Below, piece by piece: positions 45,830 to 57,434 of a stretch of DNA of 64,000 nt. A program made the position numbers and the translations under genes. A model generated the notes under the pieces. It was not told the DNA's origin. It searched no databases and saw nothing but the letters and a program-made list of their open reading frames with translations. The number at the start of each line of letters is the position of its first letter. The first letter of the stretch is position 1. The DNA is from Cytidiella melzeri. Taxonomy: Eukaryota > Basidiomycota > Agaricomycetes > Polyporales > Irpicaceae. The DNA is taken from assembly GCA_022592445.1 (NCBI GenBank), contig JABYQR010000111.1, positions 54,870-118,869 of the forward strand, written 5' to 3'.

Positions 45830-46340
45830 TTGAAATTTCAGTACAATGGAGTGAGGCAAGTGCAACACAGGCAATAATCTACTCACTGAACAGGTGCTGG
45901 AGCAACAGAGGTGTCTTACAGGAAAAGTTTGGGGTTGTGCAGTCAGACAGCTAGCTGTAAGGACAATCTCAGTATAGTTGCTCAAGGCAGGTTCAATAGA
46001 CACCATTGTACTTACTGACTAGTGCTGAAGTGACCAAAGACTTGATGCAATAGAGGCACACTGAGGTACAACAATGAGAAGTGGCTTGAGAAGGATTTGG
46101 AATCAATGTAGAACAGCTAGGTATAAGAACAATGTCAGAACAGTGACCCAAGGCAGGGGTGCAACACTAAAAATGGTGAACTGACTGACCGGCGCTGCAG
46201 AAATGTGATAATTTGGAGCAAGTGGGGCTGAGTGGTGAGTGCTGACCTGCAGCAATGTGATGATTTGGAAAGAATAATGGGGCTGAGTTGTGAGTGTTGA
46301 GAGGGTGGCAAGGGGGCTTTATATATATCTTGCACCTAAT
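45830..46340 (-). promoter_or_regulatory. Promoter and triplicated leader of secreted protein B
   Basis: Minus-strand TATATATAAAGCC (about 46,320) is followed by three diverged copies of one leader unit. Each ends in a CAGC-type box plus donor-like site: GCCGGTCA|GTCAGT (46,189), ACTAGTCA|GTAAGT (46,014) and CCTGTTCA|GTGAGT (45,899). Units 1 and 2 also share CTGCCTTG, TGACATTGTTCTTA-like and CTAGCTGT blocks in order. A single such unit precedes secreted protein A. Confidence 0.55.
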
Positions 46341-46565
46341 GTGCAGTGCTGATGACTCCGAATAGCATGCACATGCCAGATGTATATTTGCATATTTCAA
46401 AACTCCATCAATTGTGGTTGGCAACAATTTATCAACAAACCCTTGCAATGCCAAAGGTCTTTATGTAATTTTTGTTTCATGCGCTGTGCTGATGAGACAT
46501 AAAGCATGTGCATGGCAAAGGTGCATCAGCATGCTGAAAATGAATGATGTAACATGTTTGTAAAT

Positions 46566-47504
46566 GATATATCAATTGATACATTATTGTGCCAAGAAAC
46601 AACATATATCTGGTTGCTCACGTGCAATTGTTACTCTGAGGTAACATGACAACAAAGGCTTTACACATGCAGAAAGAAATACAGACACAGTGTGGGTAAA
46701 TGATAACATGGTAATGGCAGGCCTGGTGCACAATACTCTTCACTAGCCATGAACACACTTGTTCAGAATGCAAGCCTGGCAAAGACCAAGAGGGTTAGGG
46801 GTGTATATTCCGCATTATGGATAGACTTTTAGGGGCAGGCTTTTTCAAGAAGCTGTACCTGCAGGAGATCAATGATGGTTGTCTAGACTTTGCCAATACC
46901 ATTTTTTAATCTAGCTAAAGAGCACAGGCATTGTATCTTGGTCTCACACTTGCGAGAACAACCTAACCATATAGAGAACTGCAGGACAACAGAAAAAAAA
47001 TGTTGATGGTAGCTATGAGGTCACAACCCCAGCTCTGTGCTGAGCCACATGATGGTTACCAAGTGGACTGAAGAAAGCCAAGTCATGCATGTACCATGTT
47101 GAACACATAGCACTAGAGTAATCTGACCATATAAAGAGCATCCAAGCTGTATGATATGGGTGCTTAATGGACATTTGCAAGGGGTGAACAAAGGCTTTGA
47201 AAGGGGTGGCAAACCTGTAACCTGAAAGTGCAATGCACACCAAAAAAGGGGGGGCTAGTCAGAACCATCTACAACACATCTCTGTGTATGATATATCAAT
47301 TGATACATTACCATGTGAAGGGGCACCATATTTCTGACTGCTCATGTGCAGCTGTAGCTCTGGTGACATGGCAACAAGAGCTTGACACATGCAGAAAAGA
47401 ATAGGGACACAATGTTGGTGAACAACAGCAAGGTAATGGTAGGCATGAAGCACGGCACTTTTCACTAGCCATGCACAAACTTGTTCAGGATTTAAGCCTA
47501 GTTA
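46566..47504 (-). mobile_element. Old, strongly diverged LTR2-like copy with flanking 220 bp direct repeats
   Basis: 46,566-46,790 and 47,287-47,504 are about 220 bp direct repeats (GATATATCAATTGATACATTA..., CTTTTCACTAGCCATG...). The block between (46,800-47,285) resembles 32,340-32,571 at many words (GGTGCTTAATGGACAT, TCTGACCATATAAAGAGC). I read it as a decayed LTR2 insertion. Confidence 0.5.
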
Positions 47505-49280
47505 CAATTCCTGAAGAATGAAGAAGAATTGTTCCAGTGTGCTCCAGCACATTGATGCCTTTTCAGATGTGACCTTTTTGTCCCCCAAAGTGGGGAATTT
47601 GATGGCAGAATACAGACAGTAACAGTGTGAATAACAAAACAATGAATACAGCTGATGGCATCACAATGGCCTTGTTATCAGCCCTTTATACTTTGTATCA
47701 GATCACTTTTGCAATCAAAATGCAGTTTTTGATTTTTACAGACTGCATATGGGTACAAATCTGTACATACGATACACCATTGGATAGCACTATCATGTGG
47801 CAACATCCTGGTACAAACATCCTGTCAATTGAAGTGGAATTGAGCAAGTTATGGCCAGTCAACTGAAAAAAAGTCATCCAGACTCAGATTCAAACTCCAC
47901 TCCTGCTGGCAAATGATGTCAAATTCTGGTCAGGTACATGCAGTAATCTACAGACATTGCTTGCTCTCTGAACAAGGAATAAAATTAGGAGACATGTCAC
48001 AAATAATATTGGCAGTGAGCAAGAATTACCAGTACTTTGGAGGCTAACTACAAATTCTCAACCCCTACATATTTGGACAATGTAGATTTGTGGCTGCATT
48101 AGTAGTGAGTACTGTATCTGATTGTTCCAAAAAGTTTCACAACTGTTAGTTGCTCTCAAAGCAGGAGTTACAATCAGAACACAGCCTGTGGCAGTTCCAA
48201 TGGGGGTGAGGCAGTTCAGACATCAACAGGACATGGTTGCATCAGCAGTAAGCACTGCAATGTATTGTTGCACAAAGTTTCACAACCATTAGTTGCTTTC
48301 TAAGAAGGAGTTAAAATTGAAACATAGCCTGTGGCAGTTCTAATGGGGCTGAGGCAGTTCAGACATCAACAGGACATGGTTGCATCAGCATAGAGCACTG
48401 CCTTTGATTCTTCCATACAGTTTCACAACCACCAGTTGCTCTATAAGCAGGAGTTACAATCGGAACACAGCCTGTGGCAGCAGCTCTGATGGTGGTGAGA
48501 CAGTGCAGACAACAGCTGGATGTGGTTTCATCAGCAGCCAGCGCTGCGTTCAATTGGTCCACAAAGTTTCACAACCACTACTTTCTAAGCAGGAATTACA
48601 ACTGTAGCAGTTCCAATGGGGGTGAGGCAACTCAGACATCAACAGTACATGGTTGCATTGGCAGCAAACAAAGCATTTGATTGGTCCACAAAGTTTCACA
48701 ACCACTAGTTGCTCTCTAGGCAGGAGTTACAATCAGAACACAGCCTGTGGCAATTCCATTGGGGGTGAGGCAGTTTAGACATCAACAGGACACATGTGAC
48801 ATGTTATGGCAATTGATCTAATAAGACGACCTCAAGCCCCTCATTCCTGAAGCATGTAATTTTCTAAAATCTGCGGTGAACACTGCACAAGATTAATGAC
48901 AAGATCGATGAAGCCCCTTGCTACCATTGGTGACTACCTTTATCAAGGTATGGCTCCTTTTCCCGCAACCAAACTTATCAATTGTAGTACAGTCACTTTA
49001 TCCCAGATCAAGTAATATTCATGACCAGATGGCTTAGCAAGATCCTTACCAGAAACAGAGTTGTTTACTGAGGTTCTTTTTGATAACAAAGTCACAGGTG
49101 CAATTAACCATTTCATGCTATATGCTTTATTGAATTTGCTATCAATAACATAATCACTTGTAACCCTGCTCCTGCAGTTTACCAAATTGTATCTAGATTA
49201 TTGAACATAGTTCAACACCATTCAGAACAAGATGCATGTCAAACAATGTTTATCTCCATGCTCTACTCCACAAACTTGTT
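47505..49280 (+). repeat. S1-R2-T higher-order repeat, copy 3
   Basis: S1 (47,505-48,085) then uninterrupted TGGACAATGTAGATTTG (the unoccupied Ty3 target), five to six R2 units (48,095-48,790), and T (48,790-49,225) with an extension to about 49,280. Confidence 0.8.
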
Positions 49281-49539
49281 TTAATCCTGTACTCACACCC
49301 ATTGTTGCACTTCAAACAATACAGCACAGTCCCCCTTCTTTCATGAATAATTGTGTGCTCTAGCAAAGACAAACTACTAACTTACTATACATTGCTCATT
49401 GAAGAAGCCATTCCTAACAAAATGGCTTGTTCAGGTTGCTTCCAGCACCAAGTTTACTTACAAATCTGGCTCAAACAGTAATATTTCATTCAATCTTCAG
49501 GAATTGTGCTTACCGCTTGCCGGCTCTGCTAACGCTAGT

Positions 49540-50400
49540 CTAAACAAGTTTGTGGAGTGGAGTGTAGAGATAAAGGTTTTTTGATGTGCATCTTCTCTGT
49601 AATGTTGTTAAACTATGTTGAATAATCTAGATACAAATTGGGTAAACTGCAGGAGCAGGGTTACAAGTGATTTTGTTACTGATAGCAAATTGAATAAGTC
49701 ATATAGCCTGAGATAGTTGCTTGAACCAGCAACTTTTTTTTTACCAAAAATAACCTCAGTAAACAACTTTGTTCCTGGTAAGAACCTCGCCAAGTAATCT
49801 GGTCATGAATATTGACTGTAGTAAGGGCATTTGCTATTGGTGACACCTTGATAAGCAGCTTGACCTGGAATAAAGTGACTGTACTACAATTGATAAGTTT
49901 AGTCACAGAAAAAGGAGCCATACATAGATGAATGCAGTCACCAATGGTAGCAAAGGGATTCATATATCTTATCATTAATCTTGTGCAGTGTTCACTGCTG
50001 AAGCAACAATCACTTGTGGTGCCCATCAAAACTCACTGCTGATCACTTGGCCTCAAAAATGAAGGGCTTGAGGGTGTCTCATTAGATCAACTCCCAGAAC
50101 ATGTCACATGTGTCCTGTTTATGTCTGAACTGCCTCATTCCCATTGAAACTGCCACAGGCTGTGTTCTAACTGTAACTCCTGCTTAGAGAGCAACTGATG
50201 GTTGTCAAACTTTGTGGAACATTCAGATGCAGTGCATGCTGCTGATGCAACCACGTCCTGTTGATGTCTGAACTGTGTCATCCCCATTGAACTGCTACAG
50301 GCTGTGTTCTGATTGTGACTCCTGCTTAGAGAGCAACTGATGGCTGTGACACTTTGTAGGACAAGCAGATGCAGTGCTCACTGCTGATGCAACCATAAAA
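49540..50400 (-). repeat. Inverted T-R2 copy forming a large inverted repeat with 48,420-49,280
   Basis: The reverse complement of this stretch matches the end of copy 3 from AAACTTGTTT / AAACAAGTTTGTGGAGT outward through T and two R2 units. The spacer is about 260 bp. It ends where the MITE-like sequence at 50,405 begins. Confidence 0.8.
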
Positions 50401-50594
50401 TTTTATTAGGGGCATTCAGAGTGGATGATTACGGCTGATTCCCGAGTCTGATTCTTGTTTGATTCTGTAGGGGTGTCTGGGTTCCTCCTGTCTGATTATC
50501 TGTGTGATGAACAAGAATCAAGCAGAATCAGGCCCCGTTGTTGTCCCTCCTCCACAAGAGGGATAACAAGAATCTGGCTAGGATTATTGCTCTT

Positions 50595-50846
50595 CCAGGC
50601 TCCTACCCAGCCACCCTATTGAGCTTGGTAGGACTCGTCTCGCGGGAGTTGACGGAAGATGATATGTTCTGAACGTGCAATGACATATACCAAATAAAGA
50701 GATAACTGATTAATAATATCATTATTAACTGATGTGATTATCTAATTATGTTACCATAAATAGAAGCGCAATCAAAATTTTCAACCTTATTCCTACCAAG
50801 CTCAATAGGACGGCTGGCACCAAACACAAGTAAACAGCAGGCTCTG
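50595..50846 (+). repeat. Left terminal inverted repeat of the 6.1 kb element
   Basis: Matches the reverse complement of 56,455-56,700 with scattered substitutions over the full length, including TGATGTGATTATCTAATTAT and ACCATAAATAGAAGCGC. Confidence 0.88.
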
Positions 50847-50963
50847 GAATTGTAAACACTCAAATTCTTCCTTTTACAATTACTGCCGTGCATCACCGGC
50901 GTAAGCTGCTGCTCGGTCCTCAATAAAAAATGAACGCAACACGACTTTTTTTAGTGCACCTCA

Positions 50964-53099
50964 ATGTTGCGTCCGTCGCGTGCAAGAAAGCTGTGTCCGG
51001 AAATTCCCAGTCTTGAAGTCATTCAACAAAAAGGCGAAGGTTTTTTTGGCTGCCGGCCGTGTCTTTGGCAGGCAGAGCTGGACCAGGCTATCCTCGATGG
51101 TACCAAGGATGTTGACGTGGTATCAGGTACAGGGTCTGGAAAAACACTCACATTCTGGCTGCCCCTGCTCCTTCGCCCGGAAGGTATTCAAATTGTTATC
51201 ACCCCTCTGAATATTCTTGGCGCTCAAAACAGGGACCAATTGGAGGCTAAAGGAATCAGCGCGATGGCCATCGACGCGCAGAATATGTCATCGGAGGTCA
51301 TGCAGGTATGTCATGATTAATGTCGAGATAATATGACACGCTTTCATCACTTACATAGAACATCCTCGCGAGGAAATATCGCGTCATTATTGTCAACCCG
51401 GAGGTGGCGCTAGCCCAAGGCAGAAAATTTGAGAAGCTCTGGAAGGACGGCGACTTTGTCTCACATACCATCAGTATTGTTTGTGACAAAGCGCACTGTG
51501 TCAGTGCCTGGGAAAAGTTCCGGAAGGAGTACGCTGAGGCTGGTCGCCTGCGCAACCTGCTTGTGGAGAGAGTTCCTTACCTGGTCGTCTCCGCCACATT
51601 TCCTGAACAAATTATGAAAGACATTATGAGTACTCTCAAAATGGACCATGATAGAATGAAATACATCCAGCAATCAAATGACCGGCCAAACGTTTACCTC
51701 AGTGTCCACCAAATTTGCCACTCGCTGAAGAGCTTCAAGAGTCTTCAGTTTCTTGTTCCAAAAAACTGGAAGTCCGGGGACAAGACTCCGAAGTTTCTGA
51801 TCTTCTTCGACAGTATTCAGGAGTTGGTTGATGCAGTGAAGTCTTTATGGCCGAAGATGCCATCGGAAATCTGAAATTGTCTAGTGTGGTTCAACTCTGA
51901 CATGACCAAACAGTATCGTGAGCTCACCACGCGGCAGTTTTAAGGAGATGATGGCCCATGCTGCCTCGGCTGCACAGACTCCTTTGGATTAGTGAGTAGC
52001 ATGCATCAAAATCAAAACAAATCTGACACAACATCTAGGGAGTCAACATACCGGATATTGGTTTTGTTGGCCAATGGCGAGCGACGTGCAATATGAATAC
52101 ACTTTGGCAGTGGTTCGGCCGCGTCAGCCGTGGTCCAGGTACCGAAGGAGTAGCTGTTCTGTTTGCGGAGGGTAAACATTTCAACAACATGAAAGAGAAA
52201 GCTGCGTTAGCTGCTGAAGCAAAGAAAAAAGCGCAAGAGGCTAGAGCAAGCGAGGCGGAGAAACAAAAATGAGGATTGACTGCAGCCGGATCAAGAAAAC
52301 GTGCACGCACCGATAATTTGCCAGCACTACCTCCGAGCACAGACAACAATGAAGAACGTACTAGTCTTGCAGTGATTGATAGCCTCTCTGTGCATGAGGA
52401 GCTCAGAGTTCAGTACCAACAGTCCCTCGCAGATCAGAAGCAAAAACAAAGTAAAACAAAGAACTTAGCGGGCAATACAGTGCAGCTCCCACCGGAGATA
52501 GACAACATCATCAACGCTGCAACACGTCCCTTCAACTGCCACCGAGTTCCCATCGCTGCTTACTACCAGAACAATAGAAGATGTACGTAGCGCTCAATAA
52601 CTCACATCTCCTGTGTCGTACTTACCTAAACAGTGCCCGATCATTCTCGCTGTGCCCCTGGAATTCCCGCCGGATGTGGCCACTGCAACTTGATCACGTC
52701 TACCACCTGCTGCAATCTATGCAACGCCAAATCCGGCCATCCCAGCAATATCTTCACTCGGTTCATTCCTCCTCCACCAGACATGGCATCCGAGGCACCT
52801 CCAGCTCAACCAGTCACTACTCGCGTGTCTCAGCTGGCCAAGTTTGACGCGACAACATCTGACTATGCTCTCCGGAAGAAACTCGAAGACTTTCGCTGCG
52901 CAAGAATGCAAGAACTGTATGGCTACGCCATCGCACTCAACTTAGGGTCAACCGAGATAATGAGCAACAAAGATCTCAAGCGCATCACATCATGTGCACG
53001 GTCGAAGAAGATTGGGTCGGTGGAGGATATACAGAGAGAGGCTCCGAAGTGGCGAAGAGCGCAGGAGTATGCCGGAAGTGTGCTCAAATTACTGCAAAG
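50964..53099 (+). pseudogene. RecQ-like DNA helicase relic
   Basis: Exon 50,964-51,305 has the RecQ-type start CRPCLWQAELDQAIL and motif I GTGSGKTLTFW. Exon 51,359-51,874 has CDKAHC (motif II, canonical DEAHC), VSATFP (motif III) and FLIFFDS, and ends at TGA. Homology continues in frame: VWFNSDMTKQYRE, TAA (about 51,941), CCLGCTDSFG, an intron, GVNIPDIGF, motif VI WQWFGRVSRGPG, and TGA near 52,270. A basic tail and a cysteine cluster follow (CVPDHSRCAPGIPAGCGHC...CCNLC), then a C-terminal helical region to 53,099. The Glu-to-Lys change in motif II would by itself remove ATPase activity in known helicases. This exact cysteine tail is common to repeated helicases of agaricomycetes. Confidence 0.85.
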
Positions 53100-53735
53100 G
53101 TACGCTACCTGTAAAGATTCGAAAACTCTTCATCAGCTTACGCATCACTAGACATTACCCTATCACCAACCTCTATGCTGTTACGCCACTACATCAACGC
53201 CAGCTTACTACGCCACTTGATGCAAGTATCAATCGCAACTTACAGGCAGGAGCAAAGAAGACTATGACATGGGAGCATGCAAACGGCAGGGGCACACCGT
53301 AAGTCATTTACTGTGCTCACGAGCAACAACTACTCACTATGCAAGCTCTACATAGGACGGAGTATCGAGTGCTCTATGAAAGGACAAACTAGTGCAAGTA
53401 CGATGGGTACAAACAAAGAGAACGCTTCAAACGCGTGAGTTGATTATAGTGCTCCCTCCGTGGCTAGATCTCGCGCGCTGACCGCATCTGTTAGTCCCCA
53501 ATAGTCTTCGTCGCCCACTCCTCTCCCCCTTCTTTTTCAATCTTGCCCCACATCTGCTGCTCATCATCATCTACCATGGGTTCATGTCACTACTACTGCG
53601 GATTCCGCGGTAATAATCGCTGCACCGCGATCTAGTGCATTGGGAATCTCATATTTTGCTTCTGTCCTGCGCGGTATTTGTTCGGACTCTCTTCCAGACC
53701 TTGTATATATTGCTGAACGTCATTGAAAGTTGCAG

Positions 53736-56136
53736 TCATGTTTTTCGTGCCGTGTGCATAGCTAAGACCAGAAAGAAGGAAATTCTGTTCGAAGACGCGG
53801 TGACTGTTTGGTAAATCAATACCAGCGCCATTGTCCAGAATACATTTGTGGTGTAGTTTGACCCTTCACCGCCATACATCTCCTTGATAAACAGGTTCAG
53901 CAGCTCGACCACCCAATCTACCGCGCGGAAATGATGGGCGCGCCCAGTCAGATTAACGAGCATATTGTACCGGACGGCACGTCTAGTTCATGACGGTAAG
54001 CATTAGTGACCTAGCCTTTGATTACTAGGAGTACTTACCTCAATCCGACTGGGTACACATTATACAGCTGATGCATAAACAGTAGCATTCGGTTCGCATA
54101 CTTATGCTTGCCCACAGCGCGGAAAATCTGGATCCACGGTGGGAACATTGTCTCGAGACAGGCCGATATTGCCTTCATTCATGCTATACAATAGCTCCTC
54201 ATATAGCAGTAAGTAATGATGAGTTCGCATGGTATTTTCGTGCTGCTTATCGCATTGCACCGCTAATCTGTTCTTCATCTGATATAGATTTGTGCCTTCT
54301 CCTTCCACGTACTGGGTCACAAGTTGCACGGCAAATTTATCTATGGCTTCAAGAGTTGGTTTTGCCTCTGCCCGTTTTTCCAAGGTCAGATAGCCGTAAC
54401 GTCGTGCTTCGATACGCCATGCATCCAAACAAAGCACTTCCCCCACATGACCAATGAGTTCGTGTTGCTCACGGAACAACACATTATTGGTGAGTTTTCC
54501 TGAGCTTGCTGGTCGTAACTTAGTGACAAAAGCCATAAAACTAGTTGTGTCTTTTCTTGCTGAATCCGGAGAGACTAGTATTCGCCAGATAGCATCCGCG
54601 GCTGCCATTTTGAAATGGAAAAGGCTGAAGACAAAAACAACGAATTGCAGCCGAGAAGTAGGTGTCAGATCAATGGCTCGTCTTTCCATTGCGCTGATCA
54701 CCCATTCCATCGTGCCTAGATCTTCGTGAATGAGCTGAACCATGTCTCCAAGGTCCGTCATATCAACACTCGTTTCTCCTTGTGCATCTGCCTCTCCGAC
54801 GCCTGCTTGAGCAAGCATATCCATAAGCGCATCGATATTGCCAGATACCGTCGACTGGTTGATCTTCATCGCCTGCAGTGGAACCTGATGTGCTCGACGG
54901 ATGGGAATTTGCTCGACAGCATCTGGAGCGGTAAGTGACTCTCTTAAATCTCTAAAGTATTGCGGCCCGTATTCAATAAAGTCTTTTTGAATAGGTATGC
55001 ACGGAATAAGCCTCGTCGTGTAAGACGATGAGCGTCCGGATTCCGTGCTTCAAAATGCAAGGTATACAGAAACTTCATAGTCGCGTGAGGGTGGAACTGA
55101 ATAGGATTTGACGCATTAGGATTGTTCGGATTCTTCTCCCAGAGATTGTGGCCGCAACGGAGATCGTGCGCTGTAACACCGTGCTCTAGGCGAATTAGAG
55201 TGCCGGATGTCAAATGAACCAACGTATCCTGCGGCCCCTCTACAGTTGGAATTCCGGTGGAGAACTTCACGTCGAAGTTGTCATACGCATAAGACACCAA
55301 AAGTGTACGTCCTAATCTTCTGATATCTGTGAAACATTCTGACTTCAAAGAGTGGATCGCCCGATGTATCGATGTCAACGAGACGGAAATGCCCATGCGC
55401 GTGAGGACCTTGACGACCTTCTCGGGCGTATTGCACGAGTGAAGAAAAACACCCATAACACTTTGAAGTGCGTTACATTTCCGGTAACGAGAGTGTAGTA
55501 GCTGACTCAGGATAGTAATAGTCTTCTAATGATATCGAGAGGTAAGTATGTCTATCTCCGGCGCATGGTCATACAAACTTACTATCTCCTTAAACGCACG
55601 CGGTCGGCTGCCACGCATCTTAGCCCACGGACGTTCATCATCAACCATCTCATCCCCGACTCGTCATCGACTGTCTCCTCTTCCTCAGAGTCTTCATCGC
55701 TGTCCCTCCCTCCAATAGGCTTCTCGTCGCTGGCTGAGTTGTCTCCTGTAACCAGACGATACACTAAGGACCACAGCATCGGCTGCTGTTCCCACATCTT
55801 CATCGCCATTTCTTCCATACGGAACTCCCGGATTTGGTGCGGCTGCGCGTGGAGAATATTGAAGTGGAGATCGCGATTGTTGTGTGATAGATCGTGTAGA
55901 GCAGATGAGTACTTTGCTGTCATACAGTCATGCGCCCACGAGACAGTGGTACTCTGACATTCCGGGCGATGATAGATCACCCCATGAGTTTCTCTTGCCC
56001 GCGCAATGAGATCCTGCAGCAGGAAAGGAAAGGGATGCTGCAAACCTTGGTGAAGCAAGACCGAGGTGGTGAGATCAACCAAGCTGATTCTGTGGCGCTC
56101 CAGATGGACCAGGATCTCTCGAATGGCTGTGGCCAT
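53736..56136 (-). pseudogene. DUF6589-like protein gene, lightly damaged
   Basis: Start at 56,136 (MATAIREILVHLERHRISL). The first exon ends near 55,580 after an acidic Ser/Asp/Glu stretch. The next begins about 55,510 (ITILSQLLHSRYRKCNALQS) and runs through MGVFLHSCNTPEKVVKVL, LLVSYAYDNFDV, GDTLVHLTSGT-type motif (QDTLVHLTSGTLIRLEHGV) and LTRRGLFRAYLF. The third, from 54,869, reads AGVGEADAQ, IHEDLGTMEWV, LFHFKMAAADAIWRIL and HELIGHVGEVLCLDAWR. A one-base gain near 54,165 shifts frame to the true continuation (MFPPWIQIFRAVGKHKYAN), and the last exon reads NLTGRAHHFRAVDWVVELLN, with stop near 53,736. I recognise this as the agaricomycete DUF6589 family of unknown function. Confidence 0.68.
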
Positions 56137-56454
56137 GGTGGTAAGTGATTCTTACTTTGCGCGCGGTACAATGATAATGAATTACGCAGGCGTCGCGTGA
56201 CCTTCTTGCAGTATTGGTGTGTCACAGGGAAAGGAAAGAATAATATATAACTAATTACTGAGACAAGTAGGAAACAACGGACACCTCCATTGTGTAGAGT
56301 AGGCTATGATTACGTTGTAGAGTACAAATAAAGCTTACGAAGTAAAGGGGAGAAAGGGGAGGGACAAACGTTAGTAGCGGCGCGCGCTACACAGCTGCGC
56401 CACCAAGCTGATGCCGGTGCTCGATTTGGGTGAATATGGCGCCTGTCACTCCGG

Positions 56455-56700
56455 AGCCCGCTGTTTACTTGTGTTTGGTGCCAGCCGTCCTATCGAGCTT
56501 GGTAGGAATAAGGTTGAAAATTTTGATCGCGCTTCTATTTATGGTAATATAATTAGATAATCACATCAGTTTATAACATATTAATAATTCGTTATGTCTA
56601 TATTCGGTATATGTCATCGCAGTTAGAACATATCATTCTCCGTCAACTCCCGCGAGACAAGTCCTACCAAGCTCGATAGGGCGGCTGGGTAGGAGCCTGG
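56455..56700 (-). repeat. Right terminal inverted repeat of the 6.1 kb element
   Basis: Inverted partner of 50,595-50,846. Confidence 0.88.
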
Positions 56701-57055
56701 CCTCCTGAACACGGACCAAGAAAATTTGATAACACTCTGTGAATACATCCCTGCTGTTGCTGCTGTCCTCTCTGGGCTCTGACCCTCACTCCACCATGGC
56801 TACCTGCCATAACTAGTACAATATAATATGACCTTAAATAAAGTAGCTTACATGAAAACTATTGACACATCTGGACATATGTTCTTTTGTGCTAGAGTGC
56901 TACAAAGAGGTTGCTTGCAGAAACCATAGTCCAGTAAGCTATAAGAATATACGCTTGAGTAGCTTGGCACCCAAGTACTTGGCCATTCTAATAGGTATAC
57001 AGTGAATTACTGTTGTTGTGTTGGAAAATCAGCCAGAATCAGCAGTGTGTTCTTG
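56701..57055. other. Short flank without gene
   Basis: About 350 bp between the 6.1 kb element and the MITE-like repeat. Nothing recognised. Confidence 0.5.
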
Positions 57056-57171
57056 GGGTGTTCAGAGTGCACTCTGATTATAGTTTGATTAAGAAAAATG
57101 ATGGCAAAAAAAATCACCACTCAATCAGACATTGAATCACTGATAATCAACCTACTCTGAACTCCCCTATA
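57056..57171. mobile_element. MITE-like palindromic element
   Basis: About 116 bp with ends GGGGTGTTCAGAGT... and ...ACTCTGAACTCCCC, inner TGATTA / TAATCA pairs and AT-rich centre. A related end, TTAGGGGCATTCAGAGTGG, lies at 50,405-50,425 on the other side of the 6.1 kb element. The termini resemble Tourist/Harbinger-type elements; the 3 bp flanks (TTG, TAT) do not match, so the family is uncertain. Confidence 0.55.
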
Positions 57172-57434
57172 AATGCCGATGCCGGGGTAACGTAACTGTC
57201 TAGAAGAATACCAGTGAGTGACAACGCAACTTGTAAACTTTTTTACCTACAGGATGAAGATCCTTGAGCTCTGCACTTCGGACAGTATTGGGGCCACGTG
57301 CGCAAGCAAGCCCAAATCAGCAATCATGAGTAAACCGGTGTTATAAATGAGGAGGTTTGCGACTTACATGTCTTGAGAGTTTTTACCGAGTGCACTCCCC
57401 ACCCGACGCATGTATTGAGAAGTTGCCTCATGTA

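Larger units (their letters stand above)
50595..56700. mobile_element. 6.1 kb element with about 250 bp terminal inverted repeats, carrying helicase and DUF6589-like genes
   Basis: Left end 50,595-50,846 and right end 56,455-56,700 are inverted copies starting CCAGGCTCCTACCCAGCC. Inside each end an inverted pair CCTAT(T/C)GAGCTTGGTAGGA / TCCTACCAAGCTC(A/G)ATAGG brackets an AT-rich core. Between them lie a RecQ-like helicase relic (+) and a DUF6589-like gene (-), converging near 53.2-53.7 kb. I see no convincing target duplication. The pair of genes does not match any transposon superfamily I can name. Confidence 0.75.

Noticed and set aside
49399..49584. 61-residue ORF in the hairpin spacer
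   Set aside because: Short, no similarity, within repeat DNA.
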